DNA of 64,000 nt from DASSFG01 sp035547915 (lineage in GTDB: Bacteria > Planctomycetota > Planctomycetia > Pirellulales > JAICIG01), in assembly GCA_035547915.1 (NCBI GenBank), contig DASZTS010000072.1, forward strand, positions 1 through 64,000. Reading direction: 5' to 3'. The position numbers and the translations under genes are program-made. Positions 41,366 to 50,694 of this stretch are shown piece by piece; the first letter of the stretch is position 1; each line of letters starts with the position of its first letter. The notes beneath the pieces were generated by a model. The model saw only the letters and a program-made list of their open reading frames with translations. It did no database searches and was not told where the DNA came from.

Positions 41366-43891
41366 ATGTTCCAGGTGCTTGGATCGCGAATGGCATGGCG
41401 GCCGTGGCTGTTGGCCCTCGTTTGTGCCCACATGGGCGTCGTCCAAATGACGTTTGCCGCAGACGACAAATCTGCTCCCAAGCGAGGGGCCGTTCTCGAT
41501 ACTTATGCCAAGCCGGACGGAGCTGCCTATTTCGCGCTCAAGCTATCACCCGAGGTGGTACAGCCGAAGAATCGGCCGAACGATGTAGTCGTGCTGTTCG
41601 ACACGTCGGCCAGCCAGATCGGTGGATACCGCACCAAAGCTCTCGGTGCCCTGCGGGCAATGCTGTCTGGACTGGCCGCCGATGATCGCGTTGCCCTGCT
41701 GGCGGCCGATGTGACCGCCGCCCGGTTGACGCAGTCGTTTGTGCCTGCGAACAGCGGTGCCATGAACCAGGCACTGGCGGCGCTCGAACGGCGCGTGCCG
41801 CTCGGTTCGACCGATATGCCCGCCGCGTTGGATGAAGCGGTCGCCACGTGGCCGGATGACGACGATGCGGGACGAACCAAGTCGGTCGTCTACATCGGCG
41901 ACGGCTTCAGCACGGCTCGGCTGGTGCCGGTCGACCGTTTGGAGCGGATCGTGAGCCAATACACCGCCCGCCGAGTCGCGTGCAGCAGTTATGCTATCGG
42001 GCCGCGGGTCAACGCCGAACTGCTCGGCGCCTTAGCCAACCACACGGGCGGCATGGTCATCCCCGACGACGAGACCGCAACGGATCGCCAGGTGGGACAG
42101 TATCTAGCGGCCGTCGCGCGCACTTCCGTCATCTGGCCGACCGCCACACATTGGCCGGCGGCGTTGAAACAGGTCTATCCCCGGCGAACGCCTCCCTTGC
42201 GGTTCGACCGCGATAGCGTGCTGTTAGGAACGATCGAGCCGCAAGCGCTTAAAGCACATGAAACGTTGTCGTTCGAGATAGAAGCGGAGATGGCCGGTCG
42301 TCCGGTGTTACTGAAGTGGCAAGCGGTGCCCGGTGAGGCACTGGCCGAGAACGCCTACCTGACGAGCGTCGTCGAATGGGCGGCGCACAACGGTGGCCTG
42401 ACGCTGCCGACGGCGGGGAGTGCCACCCTGAACGACATGCGGCGTTGGATGACGTTCGGCGCTCAACAGTTAGCCCGGTTGGGCGAGCGGGCGCTCGCGA
42501 TCGGCCGGACGGAAGAAGCGGCCCAACTGGCCGGCGCCGCCGAGGATCTCGATCCGACGAACGCCGAGGCCGACGTAGTGCGCGAAGCGGCCGGGCGGTC
42601 GCGGCAATCGGCGTCGGGCGACTTGCGATTAACCCGACAGCCCACCGAGTCGGCGGCGCCGACCGCGACGAAGACCGAGGTGGCCGACGGAGAGTTGCTC
42701 GATGATCTCGATCGGCAAGGCCGCATCGTCGAGGATTTCTTGCGGACCGAAGTGCACAACGCGCTCAATCAGGCGAACGCCGACATGAGCGTCAATCCCG
42801 ATGGAGCACGCGACCAACTGAAGCTGCTCTTGGAGAAGGTACAACGCACGGCCGAGGTCAGCCCCGACGCACGTAGCCAAATGGTCGACAAGATCGAGGC
42901 CGGTTTGCGGTCCGCCAGCCGGATTTCGACGATCAAGACCGAGATCGATCTGCGGCACCAGCAAGTATCCGCCGAAGTCGAGGCCCGCGAGAGCATCAAT
43001 CGCCAGCTCTACGTGCAGGAGCAGAAAGTCGATCAGCTCATGGCTCGCTTCAATGCGCTGATGGCGGAAGAACGCTTTCGCGATGCCGAGGCGGTCGCAG
43101 GCATCGCCGCCGAGATGCAGCCGGGCTCGCCCGCACTGCGCGGTGCCGAGTTGGCCTCCCGTACGGTGGGACACACGGCCGACATTACGGCGGTCCGCGA
43201 CCAACGTCACAAGGGTACGGTCGACATGCTGTTTTCCGTCGAGTTGTCGACCATGCCCACCGCCGACGATCCACCGATCATCTATCCCGATCCGGGTGTC
43301 TGGCAGATGATGAGCGAGCGACGCAAGAAATACAAAGCCGTCGACCTGACCGAGCACGGCCCCAATGAAACGAAGATCCTGGAAGCGCTCGATGATAAGA
43401 CGGAGATCGATTTCGCCGAGCAACCTTTGTCGGACGTGGTCGATTATCTCAAACAGCGCCACGGCATCGAAATCCAGCTCGACAAGAAGGCGCTCACCGA
43501 CGCGGGCATCGGCAGCGAAGTGCCCATCACGCGCACCATCGGAGGCGTTACGTTGCGGTCGGCACTCAAGCTGCTGCTGGGTGAACTCGATCTCACCTAT
43601 GTGCTCCGCAACGAAGTGCTCATGATCACCAGCAAGACCGAGGCCGAGAACATGCTCAGCCACCGCGTCTACCCGGTTGCCGACCTAGTCGTACCGATCG
43701 CGCCTCCGCGCAATATGGCCGGCCCGGGGGCAGGCGGCATGGGGGGCGGCCTGCTCGGTAGCCCAATGGGAGGAACGGGGATGGGCATGGGTATGGGTGG
43801 CATGGGTATGGGCATGGGTGGCATGGGCATGGGCGGCATGGGTATGGGCATGGGTAACATGGGCATGGGCGGCGGCATGGGATTCTTCTAA
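41366..43891 (+). CDS. Large exported VWA protein with secretin-N-like domain and Met/Gly-rich tail
   Basis: The 841-residue protein has a signal peptide (cleavage near residue 31), then a von Willebrand A domain with MIDAS DTSAS (79-83) and GDGFSTARL. A charged helical region (~430-600) may be coiled coil. A domain near 690-775 (IDFAEQPLSDVVDYLKQRHGIEIQ to LDLTYVLRNEVLMITSK) resembles the STN/secretin short N-terminal fold seen in PilQ and TonB-dependent proteins. Residues ~785-841 are nearly all Gly and Met in GMGMGMGG repeats. ATG 41366 is supported by GGAG seven bases upstream. The tail may bind metal or be a disordered surface spacer. It ends 178 bp before the stop of the giant membrane gene. 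Confidence 0.82.
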   Translation: MFQVLGSRMAWRPWLLALVCAHMGVVQMTFAADDKSAPKRGAVLDTYAKPDGAAYFALKLSPEVVQPKNRPNDVVVLFDTSASQIGGYRTKALGALRAMLSGLAADDRVALLAADVTAARLTQSFVPANSGAMNQALAALERRVPLGSTDMPAALDEAVATWPDDDDAGRTKSVVYIGDGFSTARLVPVDRLERIVSQYTARRVACSSYAIGPRVNAELLGALANHTGGMVIPDDETATDRQVGQYLAAVARTSVIWPTATHWPAALKQVYPRRTPPLRFDRDSVLLGTIEPQALKAHETLSFEIEAEMAGRPVLLKWQAVPGEALAENAYLTSVVEWAAHNGGLTLPTAGSATLNDMRRWMTFGAQQLARLGERALAIGRTEEAAQLAGAAEDLDPTNAEADVVREAAGRSRQSASGDLRLTRQPTESAAPTATKTEVADGELLDDLDRQGRIVEDFLRTEVHNALNQANADMSVNPDGARDQLKLLLEKVQRTAEVSPDARSQMVDKIEAGLRSASRISTIKTEIDLRHQQVSAEVEARESINRQLYVQEQKVDQLMARFNALMAEERFRDAEAVAGIAAEMQPGSPALRGAELASRTVGHTADITAVRDQRHKGTVDMLFSVELSTMPTADDPPIIYPDPGVWQMMSERRKKYKAVDLTEHGPNETKILEALDDKTEIDFAEQPLSDVVDYLKQRHGIEIQLDKKALTDAGIGSEVPITRTIGGVTLRSALKLLLGELDLTYVLRNEVLMITSKTEAENMLSHRVYPVADLVVPIAPPRNMAGPGAGGMGGGLLGSPMGGTGMGMGMGGMGMGMGGMGMGGMGMGMGNMGMGGGMGFF
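43720..43888 (+). repeat. GGCATGGG-type low-complexity repeat
   Basis: This DNA stretch is a run of imperfect six- to twelve-base units (GGCATG and GGTATG variants) that encodes the Gly/Met tail of the VWA protein. Such tracts vary in copy number by slippage. Confidence 0.8.
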
Positions 43892-43955
43892 AAAGCCGCC
43901 GACACAATCTGAGCTCCCGAGCGCTTCGGCTCCGTGCGGCCGGGTTCATCTTGGC

Positions 43956-43978
43956 GTCGGCCGCAAGAAATGGCCGAC
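43956..43978. terminator. Hairpin between convergent genes
   Basis: GTCGGCC and GGCCGAC form a perfect 7-bp stem with a nine-base loop, between the stops at 43891 (+) and 44070 (-). There is no T-tract; a bidirectional terminator is possible. Confidence 0.4.
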
Positions 43979-44069
43979 TCCTGGCCTACTTGCTCGGCAC
44001 GGCGCAAACGCGCTCATGCACGGGACGTTTCGTTTTTCGCCGGTGGCTGGTCACACACGATCGACCAGT

Positions 44070-47000
44070 TCAACTCCCGCTCCCCAGCTTGGCGGCTTCG
44101 TTGCGCCGCTTCTCGAAGACGGCGAAGAGCCCGATGATCGCGGCGCCGACGGCGATGCCCGAGGCCCAGAAGACCCAGGTGTGTCCCAGGTCCCAGGCGG
44201 CGTGATAGACCATGATGCTGAGGTCGACGAGCAGGAAGGCGAAGCCGAGGTGCACGAACGAACGCACTCGTAGCAGCATCCCCGAGAGCATGCCGATCAC
44301 GGAGAGACCCATCAGTACCAGCACCAGAGGCAGGCTGATGTCGCGACCGACGTGCGAGATGAAGACGTCGGCCGTGCTGGATACATAGATCACCGAGAGG
44401 GTCAGATAGCGTGTCGCGTCGCTTTGCTCACGCGTTAGTCGGTCGTGGTTGAGGTATTCGGCTACCAGCACGGCCAAGGCCGGCGGAATGAGCCAGAGTT
44501 GCGGGTGTACCAGGAAGTCGAAGTGCAGCCGATGCCACAGGAGCCAGAGACCGGCGTTGGCGGCGATCGTGGCGAGGCTCGCCAGACCCAACGATCGACG
44601 CAAGCGGGCTTCGAGGCCATAGAACGCGGCCGCCATGAAGAACACCGTCTCGTCGCTGACCATCCGAGCGCGGAACAGCAACTCGCGAGCACCCGTCGGA
44701 TGCCACACGAGCGAGAGGCCGAGTGCCAGGACGGGCACGAGCGGCGCGATGAGCGCCGTGCGCCGCAGCGGCTCCGACAACACTTCCAAGCGCTTACGCT
44801 TGAAGAGTTCGCTCAGCGCCGCCCCACAAAACGCCACGAGCATCACGACCAGCGTCCACCAGTTCTCGAGGATGCCATAGGGAATGAGCTTGGGCATCGT
44901 CACGCGAAAATGCAGGCAGATCGCCAGGCCCAACACTTCGGCCGCATAGACATACGCCTGGCGGCCGCGCGGCGACAGGCCAAACGGATCGCGTTCGCCG
45001 TCGAGTGCATATCGCAGGGCCAGTGCGATCAATGTGGCCAGTGTCGCCATCATGGCCAACGTGGCGGACAGCGCGATCGGTAGGCCGGCCCGCACACCGT
45101 TGACGGCCGCCGGCGCCGCAGCGACTTCCTGTCCGAGGATCGCGACCGCCAGGACCAGTCCGGCGCCGATCGCCAAGCGCAAGAAACGGCCGATGGCGAC
45201 CGACCAGTTGGGCAGGTTCGGCGACCATCTGCTGGCCACCGCTTCGCACGCGATGACCGTCACCATGAGCGACGCGAGCAAGACGATCTCTCGATGGATC
45301 CAGACAATCGATCGATCGTCGATAGGCAACAACGCCCACACCAGCTCGGCCGGAAGGAGGACGGCCAAACCGAACGCGCCCACTCTCCAGAACGCTGACC
45401 ACGACGGATTTGCGCGGCGCAACATCATGAATAACGCGGCGAGCGTGAGTGCCGTCGTGGCCGCTCCGGCCAATCGCTGCGACGAAACATCGAAGTAGAA
45501 CTCGCTCCACATGCCCAGCGTAATTGCCAACATGCCGAGGCTCGTCTGCGCCGGTGCGAACCATTCGGTCGCCGTGCCCAACGAAGGTAGTCGCAGTCGT
45601 GCACGAATCGTGTCCGGCAGAGCGGCCGGCAATGTTGCCACGAGCAGCCAACCACCCAGCACCGGCGCCGTGGCCCAGACGAGTCGGTCACCTTGCCAGC
45701 CAAGCGAGACCGCAAGAACGACAGCCGACAAGCCGATCGCATACAGGGCCGGCCTTGCCAACGCCGAGCGCGCGTCCCAAAGCGCGACCATGCCCGCGAG
45801 CCCTATCACCGCCACCGCAAGCTCGGCCAAGCCGGAGCTCATCGATACAGCTTCGCCTGAGGCGGATGCCAGCCACGACCAACCGGCGACGACGCCGAGC
45901 AGACTGGCGGCCAGTACAAGCGCCGCGTGTTCGTAAGGCGGGAGCGCGTCGCGGTCGTCCGCGGTTCCGACCGGGCCGAATACCCTGTTCCAGAGCAACC
46001 ACACGACCGCCGTCCCGGCCGCTGCCAGCGCGTTGACCAACACCAGGTCGGCTGCCAACGGCTCCGGTTGCGCATACCAAAACAGGGATGCTGCCACGTT
46101 CGCCAGCAAGCCGCCGGTGTATAGGTGGTAAGGTTGACGGCGCCACACGGCCAGAGCGCCAAGGACGACCGACCCGCCGAGCACACGCGCCCCGAGCGCA
46201 TCTCCCCATTGCGGATCCCAAATCGCGCCGCGCAGAGCAACGATGGCCAAGAGAACCGGTGTGGCCGCGATCCAGCGTGTCAGCGCACGCGCGGAGAACG
46301 TCGCTCGCAAGGCACGGCCGACCGGCTCGCTGAGCCGATACACGACGGCCAGCCAGCGGCCGGCGGTGCAGCCGCCCACAAGGAGCAAGAGCGCGGTTGC
46401 CAACCAGACCGTGGTGACGACTCGGTACGCGGCTCCGTCACCGGTGGCGCCGGCGGCCGCCAGCACACCCACTCCGAGCAGGCAGCGAGCCAGGTCGTCG
46501 ACGGTCCGCCGGCCCGCATGGTGGAAATAGACGGCCGTCGCGCAACCGGCCGAAAGCCAGGCAAACCACCCGGCGCTGGTCGCGAAATGCGGGGCCAAAG
46601 GATCGCTACCATCCGGCACCGACAGGAGCACCATCGCCGGCACGATCACCAGCGCCAGAGCGGCAACGGCCACACCGCCGACCTGAATCGAAACAAACGG
46701 ACTCGTCGCCGGCGACAGACGTCGACCAAGGTAGAGACGCCGTCGTGCGGCCAGCCAGGTGAGGGCTACGACCGCCCCGGCGATCACATTGGCTTGCCAG
46801 AGAGCGACCCACTCGTCGGCGAGCGAGCGATGGACGAGGGTGAAGTGGTGGCAGGCGGCCAACGTGGCCGCCAGGTTGACACCCAACCCCGCCGTGAAGG
46901 CCCACCCTTCACGGCGCAGCCAGACGGCCATTGCCGCGCAGGCCGCGCTGGCGATGCCGATGGCGCCGGCCGCCCACAGCGTCTCGACGTCGCCGATTCC

Positions 47001-50000
47001 CTCGAAGGCGACCGTCTTCAGCGCCAACGCCACGGCCAACAATCCGGCCACGCGCACCCAGAGCGCGGTCCCTCGCACGAGCGCCAGCGGCGGACCCGAA
47101 TCTCGGTTCGCCGCATTGATCGACTCCGCCCACCATGTCGCGGCCACGACCGATAGCGCATAGAGCGCCCAGCCGAGCATTAATGCCCGGTAAGCCCAAG
47201 GCGTCGCCGGCAGCGCCCATTCGATCGACGAAGCGGCCAACACAAACCCGGCGATTCCGGCCAGGCCAGTCAGTTCGGGTCGCAACCGTTCGCCGAAGTG
47301 GCGGGCGCGAAAGATACCCGCCGCCGCGGCCGCAACCAGCGCCAGCCACCCCAACGGCGATCCGGTGGCAGCGACCCAGGTATGCAGTTCGCCACTCAAT
47401 GAGGGGGACGCCGCGAAGAACGCGCCCCCCGCACCGAAGACCAACAACAGATTGCCCAACGAGCATTCCGCGATCTGTAGACGCAACAACGGACGGCCCA
47501 ACCTCGACCCTTCGATACCAGCAAGCGAGAGCACACTGCGTCGCACGAGAAGCCAGCCGATGCCCCACACCGCCGCGACGAGCGTGGCGAGTTGCATCAG
47601 TCGCACCGCCTCGGTCGGACCGACTTGGGACAGCGTGAGTGCATAGCCACCGCTCACAGTCAGATTCGCGATCAGGCCCGCGGCGAAGGCGTAGCCGGGC
47701 GACGCTTGGCGCACGGCGTACGCCACCAGGCTGAGCACGATCACCGCCAACGGCACGAGATGCGAGATCTCCATCCCCAGATTGGCGAACCATGTGCCGG
47801 CCACCGGTCCCGCCGGCCGCAGACCGGCCATGCGCATCGCGGCCGTGACGATCGAAGCGAGTACGACCGGCGCCGCGGCGAGTGCCAGCCAGAGCTGTTG
47901 CGCAGCCGAAGCCGCCGCGAGGCTAAGCTGCAACCGGCAGCCAATCCGGTGGCAATAGTGCTCCAACTGGCCGCGGAACCAAAACAGCACCGCGCTGCTA
48001 CCAAAGACGATGGCCAACGCCCAACGCAGCGCCGAAGCAGTCGCCCAGTCCGGCGATGCGGGAACTGCCGCCAACACGGCCGCATTGATCGAGAGCAAGA
48101 TGGCTGCCCGCAGATCGCCATCGCACCATTCATCCCACAAGGCGACCACCAGGCCGATCCCCGCGACGGCGAGCAAGTACCAGCCGAACGTCGTGTCGAA
48201 GGCCCAAGCGGCGCTCGAAAGCGGTCCACCCACGCGCTCCGCAATCACGCCGGGCAATGCCTGCCAGATCGCCAGAATGAGCGAAGCGGCCGTCGTCAGA
48301 CGCAACACGGTCCGATCGATCGGACTCACATCGGTTGCGATCGGGGCCATCGGCGTCAACCGACGAGCCACGATGCGCAGCACCATGAGCCCAAGCGAAA
48401 GAGCCGCGCACGCCGCGGCATAGGCTTGCAAGCTGGGCCGGTTGAGGAGTTGCAGTGGATTGTGAGCGACCCAAAGCTGGCCGATCAACCAATGTGTGGT
48501 ACCAAACAGTGCGGCGCCGTAAAGTAGGCCATTCGACAGATGGCCGATGAGCCGTTGGCGTAGTCGAACGTTGATCACGAAACCGCCCAGTCCGCAAGCG
48601 GCACAGACGAGCGCCGCGCGGAGCGCGTGGTCGCCGCCACTCGTCAACACCGGCCAAGTGACCAACGCGAGGCTAGCGACAGCCGACGTACCGCATGCGC
48701 CCCGGTAGTAAGCGGCGTCATCCGGCCGTGACCAGCGGTGCAGCATCTCCGCCATCGCCGCATATAAGACGAACAGGCCGACAAGCCAGGCGCCGGTCTG
48801 GCCGTGGCACAATAGCCTGAGTAAAAGCAGGCCATCCGCCGCGCCGAAGGCAATCTCGCCCATCGCCGCATGACAGGCCAAGACATACGCCAGCGCCAGA
48901 CTGGCGGCGGCCATCGCGTGCAAGGGCCGCAGACGTGCGCGCAGGGCAATGGCGGCCAGCGACACGAAATTGAAGATACCGACGGCGATCAGGCTGGCTG
49001 GCAGCGGCCAAGCCAGCGACAGGGCCGCCAGCATGACCACGCCGCCGATCAGCGCCACGGCCGTCCCAGCGGTCCGCATCACGGCTTGGTCGTCATCCGC
49101 GGCCAAGGCCTTCATCGCCGCCAGTCCACAGATCAATACAGATACGCCGGCCGCGGACAGCAACGGTGACAGACAATGGACCGCGAACCAAGGATCTTCG
49201 CTGCGCACGGCGGTCATGCCCAGCGTCGTCAGCAGCGCGAAGCCGGCGATGCCCGTGAGGATGAATAGCCGGCCGGTGAGCGCGGCGTTCCAAGCCTTTT
49301 CGCGGCTTGTTCTGAGCAGCGCGGCGCCGAGGGCGACCACCTCCAGCACGGTGCCGATGCTGCCCACCAACAGCGCCCAGGCCGGAGATGGCCGATCGAT
49401 CAAGAGGAGCAACGCGGCCGAGTTGCCGACGACCGCGAGCGTAAGCCAAGCGGTCCATTGACCGACGATCACACGTCCGGCCCGGTAAACAAGAGCCACG
49501 AATACGCCCAGCGCGGTCAGTTCGGTGGCCAGAGCGAGCGGGTCGAACCCCGGCCGCCGTGTGGCGACCATGGCGACGAAATTGAGGGGCACGAGCAGCG
49601 TGGCGATGATGAGCACGCCGCGGCTGGTCGAGGCCAATTTCCAGCGATGCTCGGTGTACAGTCCGATGCCGAACAGGGCCGCCGAGACGGCCACGAAGAT
49701 GAAGAACTGAAAGTAGGGGATCGCTTCGAGCCGTTCCCACAAGTTGATCACGAGCGCCACCGACGAGCAGACGATGAGCAGTCCGCCAGCCAATTCACCC
49801 CAGCGAATATTGCGTTCTTCCATGAAGCCGGCCAGCGTCTCGCCCCACGTCCGTTTCGGCTGCCGCGGAGTGAGAGCGGGCAGCGGGGCTTCTTGTCTAG
49901 CCACCGGAGTGGCGACGGTGGGTATCGACGGGACGGATGCGGTGGGCCGTGCGGCCGGTTGTGTGGCAGGCCGTACGGTAGGACGCGCGATGGGCGGCCT

Positions 50001-50435
50001 GTCGGTCCGCAGTTGGATGCGTATGGGGTCGATGGGTTCGACCAGCTCCGCCAATTCGGCGATCACCGGCTGAGTTGCGGTCTGCGGTGGCCGTTTGGGT
50101 GGCTCGCTCAAGGATGCCCGATAAGCGTCGAGCCGGACCAGCATCCGCTCGGCGGTGCGCGGCTTGATCGCGCCGCGCGATTGCCAACGCCTCAGTTGGC
50201 GCGCCACCGCCGCCAGATCCGTTTGCTCCTCGTTATTGGTTGTCGCTTGAAAGCGGCCGCACGACGGACAGAGGCCGTCACGCAGACTTGCTACCCGCCC
50301 GCAGCGGCGGCAGCGAATGGGTTCCGCTGATAGATCGGAGAACAGCGCTCGGCAGATCGTGGCGACCAGAATCCACACGCCATGGCCGAGCAGCGTGATG
50401 ATCACGAAGACGCCGAAGATCAGGAGCCATTCCAT
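44070..50435 (-). CDS. Giant polytopic membrane protein (2121 residues), DUF2157-like N-terminus
   Basis: This single uninterrupted frame codes for one membrane helix, a zinc ribbon (C42-x2-C45 ... C56-x2-C59 in CRRCGR...CPSCGR), a soluble linker whose segment RQLRRWQSRGAIKPRTAERM resembles the DUF2157 start, a Pro/Arg/Ala-rich stretch, and then ~1850 residues made almost wholly of hydrophobic helices, several dozen by eye, often in repeated blocks. I recognise no catalytic motif. The core may be an internal multiplication of a DUF2157/DUF2339-like membrane unit. Its job (transporter, scaffold, envelope enzyme) is unknown. ATG 50435 has no clear ribosome site. Neighbours give no hint: a convergent VWA gene on one side, fructose bisphosphatase on the other. 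Confidence 0.85.
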   Translation of the reverse strand: MEWLLIFGVFVIITLLGHGVWILVATICRALFSDLSAEPIRCRRCGRVASLRDGLCPSCGRFQATTNNEEQTDLAAVARQLRRWQSRGAIKPRTAERMLVRLDAYRASLSEPPKRPPQTATQPVIAELAELVEPIDPIRIQLRTDRPPIARPTVRPATQPAARPTASVPSIPTVATPVARQEAPLPALTPRQPKRTWGETLAGFMEERNIRWGELAGGLLIVCSSVALVINLWERLEAIPYFQFFIFVAVSAALFGIGLYTEHRWKLASTSRGVLIIATLLVPLNFVAMVATRRPGFDPLALATELTALGVFVALVYRAGRVIVGQWTAWLTLAVVGNSAALLLLIDRPSPAWALLVGSIGTVLEVVALGAALLRTSREKAWNAALTGRLFILTGIAGFALLTTLGMTAVRSEDPWFAVHCLSPLLSAAGVSVLICGLAAMKALAADDDQAVMRTAGTAVALIGGVVMLAALSLAWPLPASLIAVGIFNFVSLAAIALRARLRPLHAMAAASLALAYVLACHAAMGEIAFGAADGLLLLRLLCHGQTGAWLVGLFVLYAAMAEMLHRWSRPDDAAYYRGACGTSAVASLALVTWPVLTSGGDHALRAALVCAACGLGGFVINVRLRQRLIGHLSNGLLYGAALFGTTHWLIGQLWVAHNPLQLLNRPSLQAYAAACAALSLGLMVLRIVARRLTPMAPIATDVSPIDRTVLRLTTAASLILAIWQALPGVIAERVGGPLSSAAWAFDTTFGWYLLAVAGIGLVVALWDEWCDGDLRAAILLSINAAVLAAVPASPDWATASALRWALAIVFGSSAVLFWFRGQLEHYCHRIGCRLQLSLAAASAAQQLWLALAAAPVVLASIVTAAMRMAGLRPAGPVAGTWFANLGMEISHLVPLAVIVLSLVAYAVRQASPGYAFAAGLIANLTVSGGYALTLSQVGPTEAVRLMQLATLVAAVWGIGWLLVRRSVLSLAGIEGSRLGRPLLRLQIAECSLGNLLLVFGAGGAFFAASPSLSGELHTWVAATGSPLGWLALVAAAAAGIFRARHFGERLRPELTGLAGIAGFVLAASSIEWALPATPWAYRALMLGWALYALSVVAATWWAESINAANRDSGPPLALVRGTALWVRVAGLLAVALALKTVAFEGIGDVETLWAAGAIGIASAACAAMAVWLRREGWAFTAGLGVNLAATLAACHHFTLVHRSLADEWVALWQANVIAGAVVALTWLAARRRLYLGRRLSPATSPFVSIQVGGVAVAALALVIVPAMVLLSVPDGSDPLAPHFATSAGWFAWLSAGCATAVYFHHAGRRTVDDLARCLLGVGVLAAAGATGDGAAYRVVTTVWLATALLLLVGGCTAGRWLAVVYRLSEPVGRALRATFSARALTRWIAATPVLLAIVALRGAIWDPQWGDALGARVLGGSVVLGALAVWRRQPYHLYTGGLLANVAASLFWYAQPEPLAADLVLVNALAAAGTAVVWLLWNRVFGPVGTADDRDALPPYEHAALVLAASLLGVVAGWSWLASASGEAVSMSSGLAELAVAVIGLAGMVALWDARSALARPALYAIGLSAVVLAVSLGWQGDRLVWATAPVLGGWLLVATLPAALPDTIRARLRLPSLGTATEWFAPAQTSLGMLAITLGMWSEFYFDVSSQRLAGAATTALTLAALFMMLRRANPSWSAFWRVGAFGLAVLLPAELVWALLPIDDRSIVWIHREIVLLASLMVTVIACEAVASRWSPNLPNWSVAIGRFLRLAIGAGLVLAVAILGQEVAAAPAAVNGVRAGLPIALSATLAMMATLATLIALALRYALDGERDPFGLSPRGRQAYVYAAEVLGLAICLHFRVTMPKLIPYGILENWWTLVVMLVAFCGAALSELFKRKRLEVLSEPLRRTALIAPLVPVLALGLSLVWHPTGARELLFRARMVSDETVFFMAAAFYGLEARLRRSLGLASLATIAANAGLWLLWHRLHFDFLVHPQLWLIPPALAVLVAEYLNHDRLTREQSDATRYLTLSVIYVSSTADVFISHVGRDISLPLVLVLMGLSVIGMLSGMLLRVRSFVHLGFAFLLVDLSIMVYHAAWDLGHTWVFWASGIAVGAAIIGLFAVFEKRRNEAAKLGSGS

Positions 50436-50587
50436 ATTGCCAACGCTCCATAGAACCGGTTGCCCTGGCCGCCAGACAAGTTGATCGCATCACCCCATGC
50501 TCGAATTGGCGGAATGGGTTCGCCCACCGCCTCTACAGGCTAGGCTCCGCGGCAGCCCCGATATAACGCACCACGCATCGCGCGATC

Positions 50588-50694
50588 AGCTAGTGCAACA
50601 AAAAAACGGGATCAAGCTCCGAAAAATCGGCGTTTCACCGCCGACTATTCCCAAAAGCGCGCGGACTGCCAGGCTTTGTCAGCCGCTATTTCAG
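50588..50694 (+). repeat. Dispersed MITE-like repeat, copy C
   Basis: The element aligns with copies A and B: CGGGATCAAGCTCCG on the left, the hairpin TCGGCG-TTTCAC-CGCCGA with a perfect 6-bp stem in the centre, and GGCTTTGTCAGCCGCTATT on the right. Its right end reaches the stop codon of the minus-strand fructose-1,6-bisphosphatase gene at 50691. Confidence 0.7.

Noticed and set aside
43720..43888. Short-period repeat considered as a CRISPR array or satellite
   Set aside because: The units are six to twelve bases without spacers and lie in frame inside a coding region.
44445..48527. Multiple 150-340 residue plus-strand frames opposite the giant membrane gene
   Set aside because: The translations are Arg/Ser/Pro-rich, typical of antisense reading of hydrophobic-helix codons. 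None has a ribosome site.
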